Notes: generated by a model from the letters alone, not told the origin. Counted from the first letter of the stretch, positions 35,237 through 44,689 are shown. The stretch is DNA of 64,000 nucleotides from Avimuribaculum sp964395975 (GCA_964395975.1 CAYNBZ010000005.1:1-64000); one strand, 5' to 3'. Made by a program: numbers and translations.

Positions 35237-36265
35237 ATGGCAGATATTAATAATTTAATAGTATATTGCGAATATGAAGATGGCAAAGTGGCCGACATCA
35301 GTCTTGAACTTCTCACCAAAGGTCGCACGCTTGCCACTCAATTAGGCGTAAAACTCGAGGCTCTTGTTATTGGTGACAAGCTTGCCGGCATTGAGAATCA
35401 AGTATTCCCTTATGGGGTTGACACGCTTTATAAGGTGGAGGATTCCCGCCTTTATCCTTATACATCGCAACCGCATGCATCGGTGTTGATTAACTTGTTT
35501 AAGGAAATCAAGCCACAGATATGCTTTATGGGCGCATCGAGCATAGGCCGCGATCTCGGTCCTCGTGTTTCTTCTTCGTTGCATAGCGGTTTGACAGCCG
35601 ATTGTACTTCTCTTGAAATAGGCGACCACACGGATGCAAAAACGGGCAAGGAATATCATAATTTGCTTTATCAAATACGTCCCGCATTTGGTGGAAACAT
35701 TGTGGCAACTATCGTTAATCCTGAATGCCGTCCGCAAATGGCGACTGTGCGAGAGGGTGTGATGAAAAAAGAAATCTTCGATGCAAATTATAAAGGTACA
35801 GAAATCAATCTCGAAGCTGATAAATATGTCAGTCCTACCGATTTCGTGGTAAATATTATTGATCGTCACATTGAGAAATCAAAGATTAATATTAAGAATG
35901 CCTCTATAATAGTTGCAGGGGGATATGGAGTTGGCAGCAAGGAGAATTTCGAATTGATATTCCAACTTGCCGAGACTCTTGGTGCTGAAGTCGGTGCATC
36001 GCGTGCCGCAGTTGATGCCGGTTTTACGGAACATGAACGACAAATAGGTCAGACTGGTGTAACTGTCCATCCCAAGTTATATATTGCTTGCGGCATTTCG
36101 GGACAAATCCAGCATATTGCCGGTATGCAAGACAGCTCTATCATAATCTCAATCAACAACGATCCAAAAGCTCCGATTAACGCTATCGCTGATTATGTAA
36201 TTACCGGAGATATTGAAGAGGTCGTACCAAAACTAATAAAGTATTACAAAAAGAATTCCAAGTAA
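35237..36265 (+). CDS. etfA: electron transfer flavoprotein alpha subunit (FixB/EtfA family)
   Basis: The 342-residue product has an N-terminal alpha/beta domain (NNLIVYCEYEDGKVADISLELL) and the FAD-binding C-terminal domain with GGYGVGSKENFELIFQLAE, GASRAAVDAGF, RQIGQTGVTVHPKLYIACGISGQIQH (split here by its length) and SIIISINNDPKAPIN. It binds FAD and pairs with EtfB. It lies 37 nt after etfB and 12 nt before the acyl-CoA dehydrogenase gene. Confidence 0.95.
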   Translation: MADINNLIVYCEYEDGKVADISLELLTKGRTLATQLGVKLEALVIGDKLAGIENQVFPYGVDTLYKVEDSRLYPYTSQPHASVLINLFKEIKPQICFMGASSIGRDLGPRVSSSLHSGLTADCTSLEIGDHTDAKTGKEYHNLLYQIRPAFGGNIVATIVNPECRPQMATVREGVMKKEIFDANYKGTEINLEADKYVSPTDFVVNIIDRHIEKSKINIKNASIIVAGGYGVGSKENFELIFQLAETLGAEVGASRAAVDAGFTEHERQIGQTGVTVHPKLYIACGISGQIQHIAGMQDSSIIISINNDPKAPINAIADYVITGDIEEVVPKLIKYYKKNSK

Positions 36266-36277
36266 ATTTCTTGTAAG

Positions 36278-37987
36278 ATGGCTAATTTTTATAACGACAA
36301 TAAAGATTTAAAGCATCATTTACATCATCCCCTGATGCAAAAAATCGTTGCATTGAAAGAACGCAACTATACAGATTGTGAAAAATACGACTACGCTCCG
36401 TTTAATTTTGAGGATGCGATGGACTCTTATGAAAAGGTCCTTGAAATCGCAGGCGAAATCTCGGGTGATATAGTTGCACCTAATGCCGAAAGTGTTGATC
36501 ATGAAGGGCCTCAGCTAATCAACGGTCATGTAAAATATGCCAAGGGTACGCAACAAAATCTTGATGCTCTCGTAAAAGCAGGTCTGATGGGAATTTCGCT
36601 CCCTCGCAGGTATAACGGTCTTAATTTTTCGCTCGTGCCATATATTATGGCAGCCGACATGGTAAGCCGTGCTGATGCCAGTTTTGTAAATATTTGGGGT
36701 TTGCAAGATTGTGCTGAAACCATATATGAGTTTGCCGATGAAGATCAGCGTATGAGGTACCTGCCACGTGTGTGTGCAGGTGAAACAATGGCGATGGATC
36801 TTACCGAACCGGATGCCGGTAGTGACTTGCAGGCAGTTATGCTCAAGGCTACTTATAATGAAGAAGACAACACGTGGAGGTTGAACGGTGTCAAGAGGTT
36901 TATTACTAATGGTGATGGTCACATAGGTCTTGTGCTGGCTCGTTCTGAAGCAGGTTCCACAGACGGTCGCGGACTGTCGATGTTCATTTTCGATCATAAG
37001 AATGAGCCGGGATTGACCGTGCGCCGCATTGAAAATAAGATGGGTATCAAGGGGTCGCCGACTTGCGAACTCGTATTCAAGAATGTAAAGGCAGAGTTAT
37101 GTGGCTCTCGCCGTCTTGGCCTTATCAAATATGTTATGGCACTTATGAATGGTGCCCGTCTGGGTATTGCAGCCCAGTCTGTTGGTGTAAGTGAAGCTGC
37201 TTACCGTGAGGCTTACAGCTATGCTCTTGACCGTCGTCAGTTCGGAAAAGCTATAATCGAGTTTCCGGCAGTGGCCGAGATCCTTGCCGTGATGAAGGCT
37301 AAGCTTGATGCTTCTCGGTCGTTGCTTTATGAAACGACCCGTTTTGTGGATATGTATAAGGCTTATGAAGATATTGCTCGCGAACGTACGCTTACCCCGG
37401 AAGAACGCAGCGAAATGAAGTATTATTCCAGACTCGCTGATGCGTTTACACCTATGTCAAAAGGTATGGGTAGTGAATTCTGTAATCAGAATGCTTATGA
37501 TAGCATACAAGTGCATGGTGGCTCTGGTTTTATGAAAGATTATGCTTGTGAACGCATATACCGCGATGCCCGTATCACTTCTATATATGAAGGTACGACT
37601 CAATTACAAGTAGTTGCTGCAATTCGGCACGTCACTACAGGTACATATCTTAATAAAATAAACGAATATGCCGCAGAGAGTTATGCTCCCGAATTAAAAT
37701 CTTTGCAAGACCGTCTTGTCGCAATGACTGAGCTTTATACCGATGCTGTACATCGCGTTACATCGTTAAAGAATACGGAATATACCGATTTTCATGCTCG
37801 TCGTTTGGTTGAAATGGCAGGACATATTATCATGGGTTATTTGTTGCTTGGTGACACTACACGCTGTGGTGATTTTGCGAAGTCGGCCAATGTGTATGTT
37901 CGTTTTGGGGAAGCAGAAGTAAACCGTCATTATAAGTTTATCTCTGAATTTGTACCCGAGGATTATACTGCTTATTACAAACATTAA
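36278..37987 (+). CDS. acyl-CoA dehydrogenase
   Basis: The 569-residue protein has the three-domain acyl-CoA dehydrogenase fold plus a C-terminal extension. Visible features are MAMDLTEPDAGSDLQAV and KRFITNGDGHIGLVLARSE (FAD loop), NKMGIKGSPTCELVF, ALDRRQFGKAI and the C-terminal QVHGGSGFMKDYACERIYRDARITSIYEGTTQLQ, written here only in part, with the catalytic Glu in YEGTT. It oxidises an acyl-CoA to the enoyl-CoA (or acts in reverse with bifurcating Etf) and passes electrons to the EtfAB pair encoded just upstream. Substrate chain length cannot be told. A terminator follows at 38018-38062. Confidence 0.94.
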   Translation: MANFYNDNKDLKHHLHHPLMQKIVALKERNYTDCEKYDYAPFNFEDAMDSYEKVLEIAGEISGDIVAPNAESVDHEGPQLINGHVKYAKGTQQNLDALVKAGLMGISLPRRYNGLNFSLVPYIMAADMVSRADASFVNIWGLQDCAETIYEFADEDQRMRYLPRVCAGETMAMDLTEPDAGSDLQAVMLKATYNEEDNTWRLNGVKRFITNGDGHIGLVLARSEAGSTDGRGLSMFIFDHKNEPGLTVRRIENKMGIKGSPTCELVFKNVKAELCGSRRLGLIKYVMALMNGARLGIAAQSVGVSEAAYREAYSYALDRRQFGKAIIEFPAVAEILAVMKAKLDASRSLLYETTRFVDMYKAYEDIARERTLTPEERSEMKYYSRLADAFTPMSKGMGSEFCNQNAYDSIQVHGGSGFMKDYACERIYRDARITSIYEGTTQLQVVAAIRHVTTGTYLNKINEYAAESYAPELKSLQDRLVAMTELYTDAVHRVTSLKNTEYTDFHARRLVEMAGHIIMGYLLLGDTTRCGDFAKSANVYVRFGEAEVNRHYKFISEFVPEDYTAYYKH

Positions 37988-38017
37988 TAAGCATAAGGGC
38001 ACATAGGGATTTATTTG

Positions 38018-38062
38018 CAAGCAGGCTGCTATTTTAATGTTTGGCAGCCTGCTTGTTTGTTT
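38018..38062 (+). terminator. terminator of the etf operon
   Basis: CAAGCAGGCTGC (38018-38029) pairs with GCAGCCTGCTTG (38044-38055), followed by TTTGTTTTTT. This is a strong intrinsic terminator. Confidence 0.9.
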
Positions 38063-38109
38063 TTTGTATATAAAGGATGTCTGCACTTATGCTGATCTGT
38101 GCTTTCTTA

Positions 38110-38391
38110 TCAAACATAACTTGTTATTAATATGATATTCAATATTAATGAGCTTATAGTTATTATAGGCCAGATTATGCAGAATATCAATACGTTGATA
38201 GTCATATAATCTATTCCTAACTTCTTTCCGTTATATTCTAACCATTGAACACATAGATTAAATATATTTGGTTCAAGGTCGATTGTATAATACTTATTCC
38301 AAAAATATTTAAATGCTTTTTTCGAAATCATGCATAATGGTAATATAAAGAATAGTTTTAGGCCATTAAATAAGAGTCGAAAGATCATCAT
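38110..38391 (-). CDS. small membrane protein of unknown function in an accessory islet
   Basis: The 93-residue product has two hydrophobic segments (about 8-22 and 66-90) around a short aromatic, charged middle. It lies 26 nt behind the 38418-39050 gene on the same strand and has the same high AT content. It resembles no family I know. Small membrane proteins next to unknown proteins of this kind are sometimes immunity proteins, but nothing here proves that. Confidence 0.55.
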   Translation of the reverse strand: MMIFRLLFNGLKLFFILPLCMISKKAFKYFWNKYYTIDLEPNIFNLCVQWLEYNGKKLGIDYMTINVLIFCIIWPIITISSLILNIILITSYV

Positions 38392-38417
38392 AGTTATAAT
38401 TGTTTTATTTTTGTGAG

Positions 38418-39050
38418 TTAATGATTCTTTGGATTAGGCATTGTTAAAGATACCCAATCCATTAATTGTTTAATAAGTTCATCCTTTCTTTCTTCAGCAA
38501 GAGAGGGAGAAAAGTTTCTCAATGAATTTAATTCTTCCATGATTTCACCTACGTTCTCATTTGCTTCAGCCATTTTTACTTTTTCTTCTTCTGTAAAGAC
38601 AGATTGAGAAACAGCAAAAGTTGGAATGTCGTCGTTGAATTCATATTCATGCTCTTTTACAAATTTGATTATTTCATCAGCATATAGTTCCGGATTAAAC
38701 TTATCAGATTGTTTCCAATTATATTCAGGTTCTTTGTGCGTTTTTTCGAAAAGTTTTATCAGACGCTTGTATATTTTGTAAGCCTCATCAGATAAACATT
38801 CGTAATCATCTCTGGGGTTAGTTTGATTAAATACGGCATTTGATCTCCACGTAAGAAGTCCTGTAAATATATCAATCCTCGATTGAGGATCAAACTTGGG
38901 AACATGAACCGTTTCGCCTGTTTTTTCTCTGAGTATTTTCCACAAATTTTTTATTCTTTCAGTTTGTTTGTCAAACTCAATGTCAAGTAAAGATTCAAGA
39001 ATATTATTTAAGCCATTCTGGAACTTCTTCAGTAGGTATTGCCACAACAT
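38418..39050 (-). CDS. acidic helical protein of unknown function in an accessory islet
   Basis: The frame can start at 39068 or 39050; I took 39050 (MLWQYLLKKFQNGLNN) as the shorter choice. Both overlap the preceding gene. The product of about 210 residues is helical, acidic and rich in Glu, Lys and Asn, without signal or membrane helix. It has the overlapping arrangement of a tightly coupled gene pair, as in toxin-immunity or toxin-antitoxin modules. I do not recognise a family. Base composition is more AT-rich than that of the core genes around it. Confidence 0.6.
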   Translation of the reverse strand: MLWQYLLKKFQNGLNNILESLLDIEFDKQTERIKNLWKILREKTGETVHVPKFDPQSRIDIFTGLLTWRSNAVFNQTNPRDDYECLSDEAYKIYKRLIKLFEKTHKEPEYNWKQSDKFNPELYADEIIKFVKEHEYEFNDDIPTFAVSQSVFTEEEKVKMAEANENVGEIMEELNSLRNFSPSLAEERKDELIKQLMDWVSLTMPNPKNH

Positions 39051-39684
39051 TGCCGTGTTTATCTTCAAATAGGTATTGTTTATATTCTATGTTATTCTTA
39101 AAGCCAAGAAATATTTTGAGATCTTTCTTACCAAACCAATTAATTATTTTGCCAATTTTTGTTTTGTCAGAAATTCCTAACCAGTTTTTTAATTTGTCAA
39201 CCAATATCCATTGTGGATTAATTACTTGCTTATCTTCATATAGCCATAAATTACCAATCTCAGATGTTCCTTTTAGTGTATATTTAGAGTGAAGCCCTCC
39301 AATTCCAAATTGACTATCCATATCTATTACATAGCCTTTATCATTAATGTTAATAGGGTCGGGCATTAATCCTTTACTACTTCTTAATGTTTGCTTAAAG
39401 CCAAAAGAGCCATCTGATCTGCGATATATAAGAGTTTGTGAAATTTCTGATTCAGGAATTCCAATCCAAATGGCATAATTCTGCATACGATAATCAATAT
39501 CTCCAAAGGTGTTAAAATATTTATCATACCATTTGGGCATCTTGTTTTTAAAAGTAGGTGGATTGCTGAGTGGATCAGCCGCTCTTATGTATGCTTTAAT
39601 GACTTTTGACCATTGTGACTTGTTATATGAAGCTGGTGGAAGTTCATCCATTACGTATCTTCCTAGATTCTTAAAATTGAGCAT
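39004..39684 (-). CDS. unknown protein, possible effector-like domain, first gene of the islet
   Basis: The 226-residue product is basic and aromatic, with a middle rich in Gly/Asp turns and a C-terminal part of short repeats (WLGISDKTKIGKIINWFGKK). It has no signal peptide or membrane helix. A homologous fragment of the same C-terminal part lies at 39740-39843, so this gene has been duplicated or recombined locally, as happens with polymorphic toxin cassettes. Its end overlaps the next gene by about 47-65 nt. It could also be the stranded C-terminal part of a larger protein. Function unknown. Confidence 0.6.
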   Translation of the reverse strand: MLNFKNLGRYVMDELPPASYNKSQWSKVIKAYIRAADPLSNPPTFKNKMPKWYDKYFNTFGDIDYRMQNYAIWIGIPESEISQTLIYRRSDGSFGFKQTLRSSKGLMPDPININDKGYVIDMDSQFGIGGLHSKYTLKGTSEIGNLWLYEDKQVINPQWILVDKLKNWLGISDKTKIGKIINWFGKKDLKIFLGFKNNIEYKQYLFEDKHGNVVAIPTEEVPEWLK

Positions 39685-39739
39685 AACTTATATTTCTCCA
39701 TCTGTTTATAACAAGTATTGTTTAGTTTTAACATCATTG

Positions 39740-39843
39740 TCAAATTGAATATAAACTTATTATGTCGTTTATACCAAACCAATCAATAACCTTGCCAGTT
39801 TTTGATTTGTCAGTAATTCTAAGACTACTTTTTTGGCGGGTTG
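39740..39843 (-). pseudogene. gene fragment duplicated from the 39004-39684 gene
   Basis: The minus strand encodes SLRITDKSKTGKVIDWFG, which matches WLGISDKTKIGKIINWFG of the neighbouring protein. At DNA level the two stretches (about 39128-39185 and 39770-39827) are clearly similar. There is no start codon in frame and stop codons lie directly upstream, so it is a remnant. It abuts the transposase remnant at 39848, which marks a rearrangement junction. Confidence 0.7.
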
Positions 39844-39847
39844 TTTA

Positions 39848-40108
39848 TTAACCATTTACCGCAGCCACGCATCTTACCTTTACGTTCATGAGCTTCTGCT
39901 GCATGCGGATACAGTCCTTAAGCTTTATACCCTCATTGAAATCCTTGAACGAGAGATGTTCGAAGAACGATATGCCGTCTATCTGTATGTTGTTAACCTT
40001 TGCACCGAATTCAACAGACTTTGTTTCCTTTCCTTTTACTATGGGACGTACATAGGGTCTTGATGGAACAAAAAAACATTGGAATTTTGCTGTGTGAGCA
40101 GTTTCCAA
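39848..40108 (-). pseudogene. transposase remnant (IS5/IS1182-like DDE transposase)
   Basis: The frame encodes RPYVRPIVKGKETKSVEFGA and then a segment with IDGISFFEHLSFKDFNEG and CIRMQQKLMNVKVRCVAA. This matches the central part of DDE transposases of Bacteroidota insertion sequences, in which V-R-PIV-x-GK-x-x-x-x-x-EFGAK is conserved. Both the N-terminal and C-terminal thirds are missing, and the match stops exactly where the gene fragment at 39740-39843 begins. I see no terminal inverted repeats. It is a dead insertion sequence. Confidence 0.75.
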
Positions 40109-40143
40109 TGTTTAATGTACTTGAGTTTTTCAACCTATATTTG

Positions 40144-40215
40144 TACTCCCGAGCAGAATCGAACTGCTATCTAAAGTTTAGGAAACTTCCATTCTATCCG
40201 TTGAACTACGGGAGC
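40144..40215 (-). tRNA. tRNA-Arg (anticodon CCT)
   Basis: The minus strand folds into a cloverleaf: acceptor GCTCCCG with CGGGAGT (one G-T pair), D-arm GTTC/GAAT, anticodon arm GAAGT/ACTTT with loop TTCCTAA, and T-arm AGCAG/CTGCT with loop TTCGATT. The anticodon CCT reads AGG. No CCA is encoded. The accessory islet begins just beside its 3' end. Confidence 0.93.
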
Positions 40216-40338
40216 CGATAATTTGTGATGATGTTTTAGGATTGCAAAATTAGCAATAATTATTTGATTTGGCAATATCAAAAGAGGAATACAAGATTTT
40301 CTAATGTTCTTGCAATAATATTAGGTCTGTAGTGAAAA

Positions 40339-40656
40339 TTATTTGTCAAAGGGATATTTGCGCTTTGGATTGCGAGGAAACCAGCCTTTTTGTACTCGTT
40401 TTTGTTGTTCGAAGATTTCGAGTATGCTCCAAAACGAAGAAAATGCTGTTACGCCAAGCAGTGCTGACGCAAACAGGTTCTCGATAATTATGGATAAAGC
40501 TATGCACGCCAATCCAAGTAACAAAAAGCACCACCAACAGCATGTCCCAAAATAATATTCGCATTTTATCACTATAGGGTGGAAAATGCCAATGATGAAA
40601 AATGTACACAAGCCAATTGCAAGTCCGGTAAGATTATTATCGTTTAAAAATTCCAT
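40339..40656 (-). CDS. DUF4491 family membrane protein
   Basis: The start at 40656 (MEFLNDNNLTGLAIGLCTFF) agrees with the usual length of the family (about 100 residues); the longer frame from 40740 adds unconserved residues. The product has about three membrane helices with the typical G-I-FHP-I-V-I-K-x-EYYFGT segment and a C-terminal tail QKRVQKGWFPRNPKRKY. DUF4491 is a Bacteroidota inner-membrane family of unknown function. Confidence 0.85.
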   Translation of the reverse strand: MEFLNDNNLTGLAIGLCTFFIIGIFHPIVIKCEYYFGTCCWWCFLLLGLACIALSIIIENLFASALLGVTAFSSFWSILEIFEQQKRVQKGWFPRNPKRKYPFDK

Positions 40657-40770
40657 CAGTATATTCAAATTAAAAAGTTGCACCGTGTGTATTATATCAC
40701 ACAGTGCAACAAAGGTAAATATAAACTGCTGTTTATGCAAGTTTAAGTGCGTCCATGCGGAAATGGGGTG

Positions 40771-43692
40771 TTAGTATCCGAATATTTCTTCTGTCGTTAA
40801 TTCAGTTATTGGACCTAATTTGCGTAATGCGTTCATGTCAAGTTGTTTCTTGTCGCCAAGTATTCCATAGTGATACACGCGCCCTTTTATCCATTTTTCC
40901 TGAAAATCGATGACATCTTGCAATGTTGCGTTTTGCAAGTAGTCATATAATGAAATACGGTAGTCAGTGTCGCGCCCGAGATCTTGAGCATTGATGTATG
41001 CCCAAATGACATCCGATTTTATAATGCGGTCGGTACGCAGGCGGGATATATAGCCGTCTTTGGCAAGGTTGAAAGCTTGTTCCGATACCGGCATGTTGTT
41101 AATGATTTCATTGAACGCATCTGTAGCATCTGCCATCTTATCATTTTGTGTCGCAATAAATGCCTGATAATAATAGCCATAATCTTTTTTCCTGGGTTGA
41201 TAAAATCCGGCGCTGGCACTGTAGGCAAGGCCACGACTTTCGCGCATTTCCTGAAATACGATTGCATTCATGCCTCCATTGAAGTATTCATTGTATAGAC
41301 GGCGGCTATTTTCGATAGAAGGATCATATTTCGTACCATCGTAGGAATATTGCAGCATATATATTTGTTTAGCATCATAGGGAGCGATGAATACTTTGGT
41401 TTCAGGCGTTTGTACCATTTCACGGCTTATGCTTTCGGGCAAGTCGCTGAGGATATCGGCTGTTTTGTGTTCCTTGTCGAGTAGGGCGAGGAACTCTTCT
41501 TGATTGCTTGGTCCATAATATGCCACACGGTGTTTGTATGAAGAGAGCTGTTGCAAGCAGTCTATTAGTTCTTGTGGATCGAGGGTTTTAAGTTCATGCT
41601 CACTTGGTATGTTTGTAGCACGATTCTTGGGTCCCCAATACATATATGAATAAAGACGTCTGAAGTTGGTCGATTGGCTTAGTTTGTCATCGGCTCGTTG
41701 TTTCAATATGTTATCAACAAGATTATTATAGGCTTCTTTATTAACTTGAGCATCATTGAGGAGTTTCTCAAGTAATGCCATGGCTTGTGGCATGTTTTCA
41801 TTCAACCCTGACAATGTTATATAAGAACGATCGTCACCGGTTCTTACATTAAACCCACAAGCAAGGCGGTAGAATTCGCTCCTTACTTCTTCGGGAGTCA
41901 TGTCGCTTGTACCGAGGAATTCCAGATATTGGCCGGCAGCGCTCAGCAGTTTGTTATTATTAGCACCGAGGTCGTAGATATACATCAAATTAAATATGTC
42001 ATTTGAAGTGTTCTGCTTGTAAAGCGTCTGTAAACCCGGTTTAGGTTCGCTTATTGCAAGGTCTTTTGAGAAATCGATGAAAACAGGCTCTATTGGTTTC
42101 ACTTGTGCAGCAGCAGTTTGCATTTCTTTGAGGAATGTGCTGGCAGTGTCACGATTCATTGCTATAGGTGTAATGATAGGTTTGTCGATTTTAGATTCGT
42201 TGGGATCGGTCCCCTGATGTTTGTATATCGCTACGTAGCTCGAATCAGACAGATATTTGTTGGCATATTCCATGATATCCTTTTTGGTCAGTTTGGATAT
42301 GCGGTCAAGCACTGTTACCTCGTTGGCCCACGATGTGCCGTTTATGAATGAATTGACGCATGCATCGGCACGTCCTTCATTACTGTCCATCATTTGCATC
42401 AGTCCAAATTTATAATTATTGATGTTGGCTTCAAGCAATTTTTCATCGAAATCGCCTTTTCGCAATTTGTCAACTTCGGCAAGCAATAAGTCTTTAACTT
42501 CATCAAGGGTCTGTCCCGCCTTTGGAAAACCTCCCATGAAGAATGCCCCGTAGTCGGCGAGTTGGTATAGGGCGCAGAAAGAATTGAGCAACTTTTGTTG
42601 TTGTGTGATATCAAGGTCGATGAGGCCGGCTTGACCATTGTAAAGCGTCAACGAAATCACTTGTGCAATCTCGGCATCGGTCGAGGCTGCCGATGGTAGT
42701 CTCCATGATAAAGTCAACATTTCGGCATCACGGCCGATTACATCTCGCTTAATTGGTTGTGTAATCGGTTCTTCCGGTTTTATTTCAAGTTTCGGCAGGT
42801 TTTCGTTTGGTTTCATATCGCCGAAATATTTTTCAATGGTTGCGATAGTCTGGTCGGGGTCGAGATCGCCCGAGAGGCATATTGCCATATTGTTGGGTAC
42901 GTACCATTGCTTGAAGTAATTTTTGATGTTGGTAATGGAAGGATTTTTCAGATGTTCCTGAGTCCCGATAACTGTTTGTGTACCGTACGGATGGTTTGGG
43001 AAAAGTGCATTGAAGCTGTTTTCAATGACTTTGCGCATATCGTTTGTCAGCGACATATTGTATTCTTCATAAACGGCTTCAAGTTCGGTATGGAATCCAC
43101 GGATTACGCAATTTTTGAACCGTTCTGATTGTATCTTTGCCCAGTTGTCAACTTCGTTGCTTGGGATGTTTTCGGTATAGCAGGTGACATCATAGCCTGT
43201 GTAGGCATTTGTACCTGTTGCACCGATTGCAGTCATTAGCTTGTCGTATTCGTTTGGTATGGAATATTTTGATGCCTCTTGCGACAAACTGTCGATTGTG
43301 GCGTAAATAGCCTGTCGTTGCAAACTGTCGGTAGTTGTGCGATATATTTCAAATTGTTGCTCTATTTGGTCGAGTATGGGTTTCTCGGCTTCATAGTCTT
43401 GTGTGCCGAAGTGAGTCGTACCTTTGAACATGAGGTGTTCAAAATAATGGGCAAGCCCGGTGGTCTCGGCAGGGTCGTTCTTGCCTCCTACGCGCACTGC
43501 GATGTATGTTTGAATGCGAGGTTCATCCTTGTTGATGGTCATATATACCTTCAGGCCGTTGTCAAGGGTGTAGATGCGAGTGTTTAACGGATCATTTGGA
43601 ACGGTTTCATAGTTATGACCCGAACAGCTTTGTAGGATTAACGATACAGCCACTATGGTCGTCAATCCAAACTTTCTTGATAAATGATTCAT
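40771..43692 (-). CDS. M16 family zinc metallopeptidase (lipoprotein)
   Basis: I placed the start at 43692 because the frame then opens with MNHLSRKFGLTTIVAVSLIL and a lipobox LQSC; the preceding 49 codons are not conserved. The mature protein of about 950 residues has two M16 halves, as in pitrilysin and insulysin-like enzymes. The active half has the inverted zinc motif HYFEH in GLAHYFEHLMFKG with the distal Glu in the segment ELEAVYEEYNM. The second half (about 520-970) is inactive, as usual. Such enzymes cut short peptides in a closed chamber. It is anchored in the envelope and stands as a single gene. Confidence 0.94.
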   Translation of the reverse strand: MNHLSRKFGLTTIVAVSLILQSCSGHNYETVPNDPLNTRIYTLDNGLKVYMTINKDEPRIQTYIAVRVGGKNDPAETTGLAHYFEHLMFKGTTHFGTQDYEAEKPILDQIEQQFEIYRTTTDSLQRQAIYATIDSLSQEASKYSIPNEYDKLMTAIGATGTNAYTGYDVTCYTENIPSNEVDNWAKIQSERFKNCVIRGFHTELEAVYEEYNMSLTNDMRKVIENSFNALFPNHPYGTQTVIGTQEHLKNPSITNIKNYFKQWYVPNNMAICLSGDLDPDQTIATIEKYFGDMKPNENLPKLEIKPEEPITQPIKRDVIGRDAEMLTLSWRLPSAASTDAEIAQVISLTLYNGQAGLIDLDITQQQKLLNSFCALYQLADYGAFFMGGFPKAGQTLDEVKDLLLAEVDKLRKGDFDEKLLEANINNYKFGLMQMMDSNEGRADACVNSFINGTSWANEVTVLDRISKLTKKDIMEYANKYLSDSSYVAIYKHQGTDPNESKIDKPIITPIAMNRDTASTFLKEMQTAAAQVKPIEPVFIDFSKDLAISEPKPGLQTLYKQNTSNDIFNLMYIYDLGANNNKLLSAAGQYLEFLGTSDMTPEEVRSEFYRLACGFNVRTGDDRSYITLSGLNENMPQAMALLEKLLNDAQVNKEAYNNLVDNILKQRADDKLSQSTNFRRLYSYMYWGPKNRATNIPSEHELKTLDPQELIDCLQQLSSYKHRVAYYGPSNQEEFLALLDKEHKTADILSDLPESISREMVQTPETKVFIAPYDAKQIYMLQYSYDGTKYDPSIENSRRLYNEYFNGGMNAIVFQEMRESRGLAYSASAGFYQPRKKDYGYYYQAFIATQNDKMADATDAFNEIINNMPVSEQAFNLAKDGYISRLRTDRIIKSDVIWAYINAQDLGRDTDYRISLYDYLQNATLQDVIDFQEKWIKGRVYHYGILGDKKQLDMNALRKLGPITELTTEEIFGY

Positions 43693-43878
43693 ACAAAAAG
43701 TTTTATCTAATATTGTTACTATATTTTGGAATGCTATAAGATATCGCTCTGCAATGGATGTATGTGGACAAAGATATGCAAATAAAGCGTTTTTGGCGTA
43801 TAAATTCAAACAAAAAAGCATTGCGTCATAAAATTTCATGACAACTTAAAAAAAGCGTGCAGGATACGCGTGTATATG

Positions 43879-43909
43879 TTGCATATTTTAAAATAAACTT
43901 TTAACTTTG
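43879..43909 (+). promoter_or_regulatory. promoter of rpmB-rpmG-DUF4295
   Basis: TTGC at 43879-43882 and TAACTTTG at 43902-43909 are 19 nt apart. The start near 43916 gives an unusually long leader of about 315 nt to rpmB. Confidence 0.7.
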
Positions 43910-43915
43910 CACCGC

Positions 43916-44231
43916 AATTTTGTAAGCGCAAACGAATTTATACTGTTTTTACGCATAATGGATTGCAAGACGTATTGAGGTTTCCAACGGCTGCGTATTC
44001 TGGAAAATGATGCTAAACTCTTGAGAAACAGACCGTGGGTTGATTTAGCGGCTGCCTTATGGCTGTTTGTGCAATGCTTCTCCAACATATTTTTGTGCAC
44101 AATGAGAGCTATGGTGGTCGTGAATATGTTTTGTGTTCTTTTGTGATAAAAAAGTGTGGATTGTCTTATGCAATTGCAATGTGAGGATACTTTGTTATAA
44201 TTCAGAAACGAAAATTTTAGAAAATACAGCT
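43916..44231 (+). other. long leader of the rpmB operon
   Basis: About 315 nt lie between the predicted start and the rpmB ATG. I see no conserved frame in it. Several short GC-rich islands (for example around 43970-44060) could form hairpins. It may hold a ribosomal-protein autoregulatory structure, or a second promoter nearer the gene that I missed. Confidence 0.4.
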
Positions 44232-44474
44232 ATGTCAAAAGTTTGTCAAATCACAGGCAAGAGAGCGATGGTGGGTAATAACGTATCGCACTCCAAGAGA
44301 AGGACAAAGCGTAAATTTAACGTGAATCTGTTCTCTAAGAAGTTTTATTGGGTTGAACAAGACCAATGGATTCGCTTGAAATTGTCGGCTTCGGGGCTTC
44401 GCCTCATCAATAAGATTGGTCTGGATGCAGCTTTGAAACAAGCAGCAAAAAAAGGTTATCTAACACAACTTTAA
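44232..44474 (+). CDS. rpmB: 50S ribosomal protein L28
   Basis: The 80-residue product starts MSKVCQITGKRAMVGNNVSH, contains SKRRTKRKFNVNLFSKKFYW and ends in a basic helix. This is bL28, which binds near the exit region of the 50S subunit. The first Cys of the family motif is present. The frame extends upstream but 44232 is the conserved start. rpmG follows after 12 nt. Confidence 0.97.
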   Translation: MSKVCQITGKRAMVGNNVSHSKRRTKRKFNVNLFSKKFYWVEQDQWIRLKLSASGLRLINKIGLDAALKQAAKKGYLTQL

Positions 44475-44486
44475 ACACAGAGGAAA

Positions 44487-44675
44487 ATGGCAAAGAAAGC
44501 TAAAGGCAATAGGGTACAGGTGATTCTCGAATGTACCGAGCAAAAGGCAAGCGGTGTGCCGGGAATGTCGCGTTATATTACAACCAAGAACCGCAAGAAT
44601 ACTACAGGCAGATTGGAATTGAAGAAATACAATCCATATCTTAAGAGAGTAACAGTTCACAAAGAAATTAAATAA
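44487..44675 (+). CDS. rpmG: 50S ribosomal protein L33
   Basis: The 62-residue product starts MAKKAKGNRVQVILECTEQK and has TTKNRKNTTGRLELKKYNPY, the bL33 signature. It is the form without the usual CxxC pairs (only one Cys), so it does not need zinc. It lies between rpmB and the DUF4295 gene. Confidence 0.97.
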   Translation: MAKKAKGNRVQVILECTEQKASGVPGMSRYITTKNRKNTTGRLELKKYNPYLKRVTVHKEIK

Positions 44676-44689
44676 AACAACATTGACTC

